A stretch of 35,775 nt of DNA, taken from contig JANWYI010000014.1 in the NCBI GenBank assembly GCA_025055255.1, positions 33,001 through 68,775 of the forward strand, read 5' to 3'. This document shows positions 24,532 to 31,571 of this stretch, piece after piece. This stretch comes from Anaerolineae bacterium. Its GTDB lineage: Bacteria > Chloroflexota > Anaerolineae > Aggregatilineales > UBA2796. Positions within the stretch are counted from its first letter, which is position 1, and the number at the start of each line of letters is the position of its first letter. The position numbers were made by a program, and so were the translations under genes. Under the pieces are notes generated by a model. The model did no database searches and was not told the origin of the DNA. It was given only the letters and a program-made list of their open reading frames with translations.

Positions 24532-25165
24532 TCTCGCTCTATTAAGCCTCGTGCACGTCCAGCAAGCGCTAGGGCTGCCCGACTTTGATACGGCTGCTGC
24601 GCAGCGCCGCATGATGCCGACCGTGCGTGTGCCACAAGCCTTCCCAACTAGCGCAGCGCCAAAGCAGGCAGCTGTGCTGCTCTTGCTCTACGAGCGTGAG
24701 GCAGAGCTGCACTTTGTGTTGACGCGCCGCGCTGAGCACACTGGAGTTCACAGCGGACAAATCAGTTTTCCAGGCGGCAGGCGCGAGGCGGATGAGTCGT
24801 ACATACAAACAGCGCTGCGCGAGACGCACGAAGAACTCGGCGTCCTGCCTGAGTCCGTGCAAGTGCTTGGCGCACTGGCTCAACTGTACATTCCGCCGAG
24901 TAACTATCTCGTGCAACCGATAGTCGGCACATGCGCTGCGCAGCCACACTGGCGTCCAAAGCATGACGAGGTGGCAGAGGTGATTGAAGTGCCGTTGCGC
25001 TTGCTCTTCGACGATACACTCAAAGGTGCTGAGGAAACGATGCGCTACGGCTTGCCGTTTCGCATTGTATACTATGACTTGTTCGGTCACAAAGTCTGGG
25101 GCGCTACTGCCAGCATCCTCTCTGAGCTGGAAATGCGCCTACGGACAGCGCTGAGCAATTTCTAA
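24524..25165 (+). CDS. Nudix hydrolase, CoA-diphosphatase-like
   Basis: This 213-residue protein has a full Nudix box from G85 to V107: G-x5-E91-x7-R99-E100-x2-E103-E104-x-G106. SGQISFPGGR immediately before it is the signature of the CoA diphosphatase group (NudL/YeaB, eukaryotic NUDT7/8), which hydrolyse CoA to phosphopantetheine and 3',5'-ADP. An Ala/Leu-rich strand and TRRAEHTGVH precede it, also usual for that group. I choose ATG 24524, which overlaps the small-protein gene by 8 bases. Coupling to the E2-JAB-E1 cluster may be chance operon packing, or the enzyme may clear a nucleotide by-product. No terminator follows; the erpA promoter starts 18 bases downstream. Confidence 0.88.
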   Translation: MLDLALLSLVHVQQALGLPDFDTAAAQRRMMPTVRVPQAFPTSAAPKQAAVLLLLYEREAELHFVLTRRAEHTGVHSGQISFPGGRREADESYIQTALRETHEELGVLPESVQVLGALAQLYIPPSNYLVQPIVGTCAAQPHWRPKHDEVAEVIEVPLRLLFDDTLKGAEETMRYGLPFRIVYYDLFGHKVWGATASILSELEMRLRTALSNF

Positions 25166-25182
25166 AACGTACTTCTGTTTTA

Positions 25183-25211
25183 TTGACAGCGCTGAGAGCC
25201 TGTGCTACACT
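25183..25211 (+). promoter_or_regulatory. Sigma70-type promoter for the ErpA/IscA-type gene
   Basis: TTGACA (25183-25188), a 17-base spacer and TACACT (25206-25211), with the start codon 45 bases downstream of the -10. No IscR-like palindrome is evident around it. Confidence 0.7.
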
Positions 25212-25255
25212 CTCGGCTAAGATCGCAAGTTTTTCAACTGAGAGAGGCAAGAGCC

Positions 25256-25687
25256 ATGACCGACCTGCTGGAACAGCCGAACGTGCAAGTTGAGCCTGAG
25301 AGCGCTGAGTCGCCTGCGTTGATCGTCACACCTGCAGCAATCGCAAAAATTAAGGAACTCTTGGTAGCGCGCAACATCCCGAACCATGCGCTGCGCGTAT
25401 TTGTCTCAGGCGGCGGTTGCTCAGGCTTGCAGTATGGCATGGCGTTTGAGGGCAATCCGCAAGAGTACGACACAGTGGTTGAGGTAGACGGCGTGCGCCT
25501 TGTCGTTGATCCAACCAGCTTGATGTACGTCGGCGGCGCAACGATTGACTACGTGGACAGCTTGATGGGCGGCGGTTTCCGTATTGACAATCCAAATGCT
25601 ATCTCAACGTGCGGCTGCGGCACGTCCTTCAAGACGAAAGGCGAGAACAGCGCTGCTGGCTCAGGCGGCGGCTGTTGCGGCGGCTGA
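25256..25687 (+). CDS. erpA: HesB/IscA/ErpA-family iron-sulfur cluster carrier
   Basis: This 143-residue A-type carrier accepts an Fe-S cluster and passes it to apo-proteins. The three conserved cysteines are present: GGGCSG, and CGCG near the C terminus (STCGCGTSF). The core begins at about residue 22 (LIVTPAAIAKIKELL) after an acidic N-terminal extension. A glycine-rich tail ending GGGCCGG adds two further cysteines that could take part in metal handling. ATG 25256 is chosen because of the upstream GAGAGG. It is monocistronic, between its own promoter and an intrinsic terminator. The symbol is by family; IscA or HesB are equally fair names. RimO and class I fumarase nearby are Fe-S enzymes and thus plausible clients. 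Confidence 0.85.
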   Translation: MTDLLEQPNVQVEPESAESPALIVTPAAIAKIKELLVARNIPNHALRVFVSGGGCSGLQYGMAFEGNPQEYDTVVEVDGVRLVVDPTSLMYVGGATIDYVDSLMGGGFRIDNPNAISTCGCGTSFKTKGENSAAGSGGGCCGG

Positions 25688-25716
25688 TAACGTCGCTCAA
25701 CTTCCGAAGGATGAAG

Positions 25717-25739
25717 AGGCGGTGTTCAGCCGCCTTTTT
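25717..25739 (+). terminator. Intrinsic terminator after the Fe-S carrier gene
   Basis: AGGCGG and CCGCCT form a 6-bp GC-rich stem with a 7-base loop (TGTTCAG), followed by TTTTT. It ends where the convergent OMP-decarboxylase-like gene stops. Confidence 0.8.
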
Positions 25740-26340
25740 ATGCGTTGCGTAAGGCGAGCACCGCAGCGCGCAGCGTCTCTTCAAAGGCAAAGGTGCGCGT
25801 CTGATAGATAGTCGCACCGAAGTGCCAGTCCAGACTGAGCTCGGCAAGATAGAATCTGCCTGTGCCATTGCCGTGCTGTATGTACGTGCCGAGCTGCTCT
25901 GCAAACTCAGGCGCTATTGCCGTGCCGTGTGGCACAAATGCACCATATCGTGCTTGCACAAGGTATGGCGCTGCGAACTCAGAGCTGCTGAGTGTGACAG
26001 CGTCGGCGCCAAGCGCGTCCTCAAACGCAGCGCGGACGTATTCCGTGCTGGCAAATGGCGCGTGCAGTATCTTCAAGATGCCGCTCGGCACGTAAGCGAG
26101 CGTGCGCTCAAGCGCAATGACGCCTGCTGCACCGATGGCGAGATAAGCGCTCAAGTGGAAGACATACGCGCAGACTAAGTCAGCAGTCGCGTTGATGATC
26201 AGCTTGCCAAGCGGCAAGAACGGATCGTCAATCTTGGCAACCGCGGCAGGCAACTTGTCCAATGCAGGCGCTATGCCAATCGCCAAGTTGCCGCTACTGC
26301 GCGCTTGAGCAGCCTCTAGACGCTCGCGGAACGTCGGCAT
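25738..26340 (-). CDS. Degenerate orotidine-5'-phosphate decarboxylase-like protein, catalytic residues lost
   Basis: The first 130 of 200 residues follow the type 2 OMP decarboxylase pattern: FRERLEAAQARSSGNLAIGIAP in place of the usual ...LCVGLDP, then INATADLVCAY, and later YVRAAFEDALGADAVTL. Where active enzymes have KP(N/Q) after VCAY, this has VFHL, and the essential DAKRGDI is replaced by HAPFAST, so the Asp-Lys-Asp catalytic set is gone. The remainder does not resemble the second half of the barrel, and the protein is well short of the family's usual 270 or so residues. It is intact and starts 2 bases after the stop of the fumarase alpha gene, so it is probably expressed. Function unknown; a pseudoenzyme is the simplest reading. 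Confidence 0.7.
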   Translation of the reverse strand: MPTFRERLEAAQARSSGNLAIGIAPALDKLPAAVAKIDDPFLPLGKLIINATADLVCAYVFHLSAYLAIGAAGVIALERTLAYVPSGILKILHAPFASTEYVRAAFEDALGADAVTLSSSEFAAPYLVQARYGAFVPHGTAIAPEFAEQLGTYIQHGNGTGRFYLAELSLDWHFGATIYQTRTFAFEETLRAAVLALRNA

Positions 26341-26342
26341 GG

Positions 26343-27299
26343 CTACCACTCGACCACTGTGCGCCGATAATACGGCGTGAACCATTGCGGATCGTCGCGG
26401 TAGGCATAGCTGCCATCTGGGAAAATGCGCACAACGGCGCGCCGTGTGGCATGGCAGAAGTGATGCACTGACATCGGCATTCCACCAGTGTGTGCATAGG
26501 CGCACTCGATCTTCACGGCTGTGATCGCCGTTGCGCCCGGAAAGCCCATTGGACCGAAACCTGCGCGGTTGCCTAGCTCAGTCAGCTCCTCTTCCAACTC
26601 TGCCACAAGCGGATCAGGGTTGCGATCTGGCACATAGCGCAAACACGCTGCCTCTTTGCCCAAGCGGAAGCACGTATCTTTTGTGCCGCCTAGGCCAATG
26701 CCGACGACCGACGGCGGACAGGCTAAGCCGCGCCGATTGAACTCAGCTACCACGTCCAAGAAGAAGCGCTTAATGCCCTTGATACCGTCGCTTGGAAACA
26801 ACATGCGGTAGTCGCTGCCGAACAAGCCGCCTTTGTGCACGGCGATGATGTCAATCCAGTCAGCGTCAGGCTCGAAGGTGTAGGTCACTTCTGGCGCGTG
26901 CATGCCGACGTTATTGTCATGGTCAACGCGCGTCAGCGGATGCACACGATTCGGGCGCAGCGGCATGGTCTTGGTGACGAACGCCACAGCGCGGCGTAAG
27001 GCATTCTCAAAGGCGACCATACCGCCTTGAATGCGCGGCGCCTCGTTACCGATTTTGACGTAATAGCGCGGCAAGCCTGTGTCGCCACACATCGGACGTC
27101 CGCTCTTAATAGCGAGTTCGGCATTTGCCTTGATCTGCTCCAGCACCAGCAAGCTCAACGGCTCGGTCTCTTGCGCAATCAGCTGGTCAAATCGTTCCAT
27201 CACGTCTGCAGGAATAGCCATTGCTGCTTTCTTGTTCAGCTCAATGGCGACTTGCTCAATCAAGCCAACAGGAATTGTGTCTTGCACTAAGGTACTCAC
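26343..27299 (-). CDS. Class I (Fe-S) fumarate hydratase, alpha subunit
   Basis: This 318-residue protein corresponds to the N-terminal half of class I fumarases and to the alpha subunit of two-subunit fumarase or tartrate dehydratase. Cluster-binding cysteines lie in MCGDTG, in ACPPSVVGIGLGG and in HHFCHATRR. The KDTCFRLGKEA region is also typical. It reversibly hydrates fumarate to malate. The start is not certain: GTG 27299 gives the usual length, while longer in-frame readings are unconserved. The beta-subunit gene, normally adjacent, is absent; the next gene is a degenerate OMP-decarboxylase relative. The partner subunit must lie outside the window, or the enzyme is a tartrate-type or orphan alpha subunit. 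Confidence 0.87.
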   Translation of the reverse strand: MSTLVQDTIPVGLIEQVAIELNKKAAMAIPADVMERFDQLIAQETEPLSLLVLEQIKANAELAIKSGRPMCGDTGLPRYYVKIGNEAPRIQGGMVAFENALRRAVAFVTKTMPLRPNRVHPLTRVDHDNNVGMHAPEVTYTFEPDADWIDIIAVHKGGLFGSDYRMLFPSDGIKGIKRFFLDVVAEFNRRGLACPPSVVGIGLGGTKDTCFRLGKEAACLRYVPDRNPDPLVAELEEELTELGNRAGFGPMGFPGATAITAVKIECAYAHTGGMPMSVHHFCHATRRAVVRIFPDGSYAYRDDPQWFTPYYRRTVVEW

Positions 27300-27363
27300 A
27301 GCACACTGCCTCACAAAGCGTAATTTGAAGACCTGTGCGATAAATTTTAGCGCGTTTTGTGCC

Positions 27364-27392
27364 TTGCTGTGCGCACTCAGAGCCGCTAAGAT
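27364..27392 (+). promoter_or_regulatory. Candidate sigma70-type promoter for rimO
   Basis: TTGCTG (27364-27369), a 17-base spacer and TAAGAT (27387-27392), with the rimO start 42 bases downstream of the -10. The fumarase gene diverges on the other strand; no clear promoter for it was found. Confidence 0.5.
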
Positions 27393-27433
27393 TTGCCTGA
27401 AGCGATTTTCTCGTGTGAAAGTGTTGAGTGTAT

Positions 27434-28828
27434 ATGGCAAAGCGGCGCACAGCGCAGAATACCTATTACTTGGTCAATCTCGGCTGCTCCAAGAATGCAG
27501 TAGACGCAGCGAGCATGGCGCAACTGCTCGACGAGAGCGGCATGACGGCTCTTGAGGATGCAAAACATGCTGAAGTGCTGATCGTCAATACCTGCGGCTT
27601 CATCAACGCTGCTAAAGCCGAGAGTCTGAAGACGCTGCGCGAGTTAGCGCGCCGCAAGCGCCCTGATCAATACCTGATTGCTGCTGGCTGCATGGCGCAA
27701 CGCTACGGCGCCGAGCTAGCTGCACAAGTGCAAGGCTTAGACGGCGTGATTGGCACACGGCGCTGGATGGACATCGTGGAGCTAGTCCGTCGGCTGCGCG
27801 CGCGCAAACATCCAGAGCCGCTCTACCATTTGCCAACGGATGCGGTCACTGTTGGCAGTGATGAGCGCGGCACGTTGCGTGCCAGCGTGCAAGGCTACAG
27901 CGCCTACCTGAAAATTGCTGATGGCTGTCGCCGTCCATGCGCTTTTTGTGCCATTCCGCTGATCAAAGGCACAGCTGTCAGCCGTCCGCCTGAGGTGATC
28001 ATCGCTGAGGCGCAGCGCTTGAGTGCGCAAGGCGTCCAAGAGCTGATCTTGATCGCACAAGATACAACGGACTACGGTCACGACTTAGGTCTGCGCGACG
28101 GCTTGGCGCATTTGTTGGATCGGTTGACCACTGAGACTGACATCGCATGGATTCGCCTGATGTACGCTTATCCAGGCGCTGTGACTGACCGTCTGATCGA
28201 AATTATGGCGACTCGTCCGCAAATTTTGCCGTACCTAGACATGCCGCTGCAGCATGCCAGTCGCGCCACTTTGCTGCGGATGCGTCGCCCTGCCAACACG
28301 GACTGGGTCTACCGCACAGTGGAGAAAATGCGCGCTGCCATGCCCGATCTAGCCATTCGCACTACGTTCATTGTCGGCTACCCGGGCGAGACCGATGCAG
28401 AGTTCGAAGAACTTGTCCAGTTTGTGCGCGAGATGCAGTTTGACCGAGTCGGCGTCTTCACCTATAGCTTTGAAGAGAATACACCTTCCGCTCAACAGCC
28501 GAACCACTTGCCTGAGGAAGTCAAGCAGGCACGCCGCGATCACCTAATGCAAGTGCAACAGGCGATCAGCTTGGCAAAAAACCAGACCTTCGTCGGCAGG
28601 ACGCTCGATGTACTGATTGAAGGACAAGGTGACGGTCTGACAATTGGGCGCAGCTACCGTGACGCGCCTGAAGTAGACGGTTACGTGATCATTGAAGGCG
28701 ACGCGCCAGTCGGTCGTCCAATCATCCCTGTGCAGATCACAGGCGCCATGCTCTACGACTTAGTCGGGCATGTTCAGAGCGCGTCAAGCAGCGTTGTTAC
28801 GTTTACTGCAGCGGAAAAACGCAAGTAG
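27434..28828 (+). CDS. rimO: Ribosomal protein S12 methylthiotransferase RimO
   Basis: RimO is a radical SAM enzyme that adds a methylthio group to an aspartate of ribosomal protein uS12. The protein of about 464 residues has the N-terminal UPF0004 domain with three cluster cysteines (NLGCSKN, NTCGF, AGCMAQR). The radical SAM motif ADGCRRPCAFC (CxxxCxxC) follows, then a C-terminal TRAM-like domain. LGCSKNAVD is the RimO hallmark, separating it from MiaB and MtaB. ATG 27434 is preferred; GTG 27428 is in frame two codons earlier. It carries two Fe-S clusters, so it probably depends on carriers such as the nearby ErpA-type protein. It diverges from the fumarase gene. Confidence 0.95.
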   Translation: MAKRRTAQNTYYLVNLGCSKNAVDAASMAQLLDESGMTALEDAKHAEVLIVNTCGFINAAKAESLKTLRELARRKRPDQYLIAAGCMAQRYGAELAAQVQGLDGVIGTRRWMDIVELVRRLRARKHPEPLYHLPTDAVTVGSDERGTLRASVQGYSAYLKIADGCRRPCAFCAIPLIKGTAVSRPPEVIIAEAQRLSAQGVQELILIAQDTTDYGHDLGLRDGLAHLLDRLTTETDIAWIRLMYAYPGAVTDRLIEIMATRPQILPYLDMPLQHASRATLLRMRRPANTDWVYRTVEKMRAAMPDLAIRTTFIVGYPGETDAEFEELVQFVREMQFDRVGVFTYSFEENTPSAQQPNHLPEEVKQARRDHLMQVQQAISLAKNQTFVGRTLDVLIEGQGDGLTIGRSYRDAPEVDGYVIIEGDAPVGRPIIPVQITGAMLYDLVGHVQSASSSVVTFTAAEKRK

Positions 28829-28854
28829 TCTGCACGATTTTCTCTCAGAGTTGC

Positions 28855-28881
28855 CACATTTGCCGCCAATAGCGGCATGTG
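28855..28881 (+). other. Hairpin between rimO and the downstream promoter
   Basis: TGCCGC-CAATA-GCGGCA forms a 6-bp stem with a 5-base loop, extended by CACA/TGTG across a 2-base bulge. No T-run follows. It sits directly before the -35 at 28883, so it may weakly end rimO transcription or act as an operator for the next gene. Confidence 0.45.
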
Positions 28882-28882
28882 C

Positions 28883-28911
28883 TTGACATCACTCTCTCAG
28901 CGCGCTACGAT
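28883..28911 (+). promoter_or_regulatory. Sigma70-type promoter for the His-rich membrane protein gene
   Basis: TTGACA (28883-28888), a 17-base spacer and TACGAT (28906-28911). The start codon is 182 bases downstream of the -10, leaving a long leader containing a short GATAGC/GCTATC hairpin. I recognise no known riboswitch in that leader. Confidence 0.65.
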
Positions 28912-29093
28912 GAAAGTCCACAGCCATTCCTGCTAGTGCAGAGCGCACAAGCCTTTGATAGCTGAGGCGATTTGCGCTATCCTTCACAAGCACTTGGGAT
29001 AGAGGCACGGCTTCCGTAACCTAGCCTTAGCGCTGTGTGTTACATCAGCCGAGAGCTTAGCTCAAAATTTATGGAATAGGAGTCAATTGCGCC

Positions 29094-30230
29094 ATGGGTG
29101 TTACTTCAATCAGTCCATCGTTTGCGCATCCAGAGGTCATCAAACCGGAAGGCTTATGGCTGCGGAATCGCAACTGGGACACGCTTTTCATGACCATGAG
29201 CGTGTTCCTCGTGCCGTTGCCATACGTCCTGTACCTGATCGGCACACAGGCAGGCTTGCATCCTGATGTCTCGCGCAATGCTGTGAACTTGCTGGTGGCA
29301 GTGCTGGTCGGCGGACCGCATATGTACGCTACGTTTATGCGCACAGCGCTCGATAAGCAGTTCGTCAAGCGCTATCCAATGCTGATTCGCTCCTCGATCA
29401 TCATTCCAATTGTCGTGGTCTCGCTCGCCTTCCTCAACTTGACGCTCTTGCTGACCATCTTCTTCTTCTGGGCAGCGATCCACGTGCTGCATCAGGTCAC
29501 CTACATTGTGGAGCTGTACAACAAACGCGGCGAGCGCGTGGCGAACTACAAGACGTCGCTGCAGTGGTGGTCACGCCTGATTGACTATGCGCTCGTGCTG
29601 ACTTGCCTGTTCCCAATTGCGGCGCTCAAGATCAGTCAGGGCAACTTTGCGATTGGCACGAATGACCTGACGCGCGTCATCCCAGACTTTTTCCAGCAGA
29701 CGTGGTTCTTTTTAGCAGCCTCAGTGGTCTTTGGCGTCGCACTGGTCGCTTTCCTGATCAAGAGCTACTATGAGTGGCGCAATGGCGTGCTGCACCTGCC
29801 TAAGTTCGTCTTCATCATGGTCACAGTGCCAGTCGCCTGCACCATGCCTGCGCTGGAAAACCTTGACACAGCCTTCCAAGGCTTGAACACATGGCATTCT
29901 TTCCAGTATCTCGCCTTGACCTTCTACATCATCCAGCTGCGCCATCAGAGCGGCGATCTGGCGGCTTCTAATCCGCAAATTGACAAGTTGGCGAGCGCCC
30001 GCACGCCGTGGCGGCTGTACCTTTTCAGCGCAGCTATGCTGATTGGCTCAATTATGCTGGGCATTGTAGTGTACATTGTTGTCGGCATTGCTGACCCATT
30101 GCGCGACCTGAATGCGCGCTTTGACACAGCTTACTACACGGCGATCCTGTGCTTCCTGTGGATTCACTACTATCACGATCACTTCCTATTCACGGACTTT
30201 GAGGCAATCGAGCGCGAGGCAGTCGCCTAA
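29094..30230 (+). CDS. His-rich polytopic membrane protein of unknown function
   Basis: I do not recognise this 378-residue protein. It shows about eight hydrophobic segments. Several histidines lie in or next to them: H76 (GGPHMYATF), H130 and H133 (HVLHQVTY), H268 (NTWHSFQYLAL) and the C-terminal HYYHDHF cluster (H358, H361, H363). That spacing is reminiscent of membrane metalloenzymes such as Brp/Blh carotenoid cleavage enzymes or diiron desaturases, but no complete family motif is present, so this is only a guess. An AGGAG ribosome-binding site lies about 12 bases before ATG 29094. The stop overlaps the convergent methyltransferase gene by 4 bases. It has its own strong promoter and a long leader. 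Confidence 0.7.
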   Translation: MGVTSISPSFAHPEVIKPEGLWLRNRNWDTLFMTMSVFLVPLPYVLYLIGTQAGLHPDVSRNAVNLLVAVLVGGPHMYATFMRTALDKQFVKRYPMLIRSSIIIPIVVVSLAFLNLTLLLTIFFFWAAIHVLHQVTYIVELYNKRGERVANYKTSLQWWSRLIDYALVLTCLFPIAALKISQGNFAIGTNDLTRVIPDFFQQTWFFLAASVVFGVALVAFLIKSYYEWRNGVLHLPKFVFIMVTVPVACTMPALENLDTAFQGLNTWHSFQYLALTFYIIQLRHQSGDLAASNPQIDKLASARTPWRLYLFSAAMLIGSIMLGIVVYIVVGIADPLRDLNARFDTAYYTAILCFLWIHYYHDHFLFTDFEAIEREAVA

Positions 30231-30958
30231 GCCAACTTTTGCAGCACGAGGAAGTGTGAAAGTCCGAAAAAGCGCAACGGCGTCCGCTCAGCGAAGTAAA
30301 GCGCAGCGCGTATCAGCCTTGCAAGGGCAGGTGCGCGCTGCGCGATGTTATCGTAGCCGCCAAAAATCCGCGTATGCCGCAGGACGCGCACAGGCAAGCC
30401 TGCAAAGAGTCGCCGCACGCTGTGCGCTGTGTAAGCGCGCACATGCGGCGCCAGCTTGTTTCGCAGCACGTCAGGCAGGTAATTGATCAGCGGCGTATTG
30501 CCGAAGTAGTACTTGCCGCGCCAGTAATGTCCATGCGTCTCGAAAGGATACCAGCGGTTTGGACAAAAAATGACGATGACGCCATGCGGCTTGGTCACGC
30601 GCACCATTTCGCAGACTGCCGTGCGATCATCCTGCACGTGCTCCAGCACTTCGTTAGAGAGCACGACATCGAAAGCGTTGCTGGCGTATGGCAAATGCTC
30701 TGCAGCAGCGACGAGCGCGCGCGGCACTTGTCGGCGCGCTGCAGCGACGCGCTCTGGCTCGATGTCCATTGCCTCGACGTGCGCGCCGAAGCGCTGAGCA
30801 ATTTGTGCTGCATAACTTCCAACGCCACAGCCGTCTACCAGCACTGTGGCGCCGTGTAAGTTCGCTGCCGCTGCAATCATCTGCAGACGGCGCTCCTGTC
30901 CGCTGCGCCAGACGTAGCTCGGTTCGCCGCGCAGAGCGGCAAGCTCAGAAGGCGACAC
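30227..30958 (-). CDS. Class I SAM-dependent methyltransferase
   Basis: This 243-residue protein has a Methyltransf_11/UbiE-type Rossmann core: motif I LVDGCGVGSYAAQIA (about 40-54), an acidic residue after strand 2 (AMDIEPE), the post-II segment EHLPYASNAFDVVLSNEVLEHV, and KPHGVIVIFCPNRW after that. The C-terminal part (YWRGKYYFGNTPLINYLPD and onward) is a substrate cap. Proteins of this type methylate small molecules, lipids or quinones; the substrate is not deducible. Start is GTG 30958, 6 bases after the stop of the ABA4-like gene, so the two form an operon. It converges on the His-rich membrane gene with a 4-base overlap. Confidence 0.85.
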   Translation of the reverse strand: MSPSELAALRGEPSYVWRSGQERRLQMIAAAANLHGATVLVDGCGVGSYAAQIAQRFGAHVEAMDIEPERVAAARRQVPRALVAAAEHLPYASNAFDVVLSNEVLEHVQDDRTAVCEMVRVTKPHGVIVIFCPNRWYPFETHGHYWRGKYYFGNTPLINYLPDVLRNKLAPHVRAYTAHSVRRLFAGLPVRVLRHTRIFGGYDNIAQRAPALARLIRAALYFAERTPLRFFGLSHFLVLQKLA

Positions 30959-30964
30959 AGCGGA

Positions 30965-31426
30965 TCACTGCGCGATCAAGGATGACTCGCCTGATTGGCG
31001 CAGCGCAGCTTCAGCGGCGCGCTCAAACAGACGGCTCATGAAGTACACAAACAGACCAAGCGGCGCCGCGAAAAGCGTCAAGACTAAGATCAGGCGCGTG
31101 GATTTGTTGCGGCGCAGTCCATCAGTGTAAATCCAGTAGCCTGCTGCGAGGTCGAGCGCAACCATGTGCAACCAGACCACAAGCGCCATAGCAGGATCGG
31201 CAAACATGGCAGCTAAGCCTGTCGGCGAGCCGAAGTCAAATGGCACGCGACCGATGCCGCTCAATAGCGCGCCGAAAAGTGTCAGCACATACATACCACC
31301 TAAGATCAACACGCCCAAGTAGCTCTCCATCGCCTGCTGCGCAAGGCGTTGGCGCGGAAACAAGATCATCAACGCCCAGAAAGGTAACGGCACAATCAAG
31401 GACAGCGTGTAGAGCAAATCCAGCAC
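30965..31426 (-). CDS. ABA4-like (DUF4281) membrane protein
   Basis: This 153-residue integral membrane protein has about four hydrophobic helices. The segment WLHMVALDLAAGYWIYTDG followed by FAAPLGLFVYFMSR is the conserved core of the ABA4-like family (W-H-x3-D-L, then P-x-G-L). Plant ABA4 is needed for neoxanthin formation from violaxanthin; the role of bacterial members is not established. The start is GTG 31426, supported by GGAGG about 7 bases upstream. It is followed after 6 bases by a SAM methyltransferase gene. A carotenoid or other isoprenoid role is possible by analogy only. Confidence 0.72.
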   Translation of the reverse strand: MLDLLYTLSLIVPLPFWALMILFPRQRLAQQAMESYLGVLILGGMYVLTLFGALLSGIGRVPFDFGSPTGLAAMFADPAMALVVWLHMVALDLAAGYWIYTDGLRRNKSTRLILVLTLFAAPLGLFVYFMSRLFERAAEAALRQSGESSLIAQ

Positions 31427-31510
31427 GAGAAGACCTCCATCTTTTGCAAGCGCAGTTTTTCCGCACGCTAATTATGCCCACAAGAGCGCGTTTTGGCGAT
31501 GCAGAGGCAA

Positions 31511-31538
31511 TTGACGTGCGCTGCGCTCGTGCTAGACT
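31511..31538 (+). promoter_or_regulatory. Sigma70-type promoter for the DUF1269 gene
   Basis: TTGACG (31511-31516), a 16-base spacer and TAGACT (31533-31538), with the GTG start 34 bases downstream of the -10. It diverges from the ABA4-like gene. Confidence 0.6.
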
Positions 31539-31571
31539 CAAAAAGGTCAACCTATAGCGAGGAGTCGGCTT

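Noticed and set aside
25738-26340. The gene after fumarase alpha as the fumarase beta subunit
   Set aside because: Position suggested it, but none of the beta-subunit motifs are present and the sequence follows type 2 OMP decarboxylase up to about residue 130.
28912-29093. Cobalamin or other known riboswitch in the long leader before the His-rich membrane gene
   Set aside because: I could not find the B12 box or any other conserved riboswitch core; only a short 6-bp hairpin is visible.
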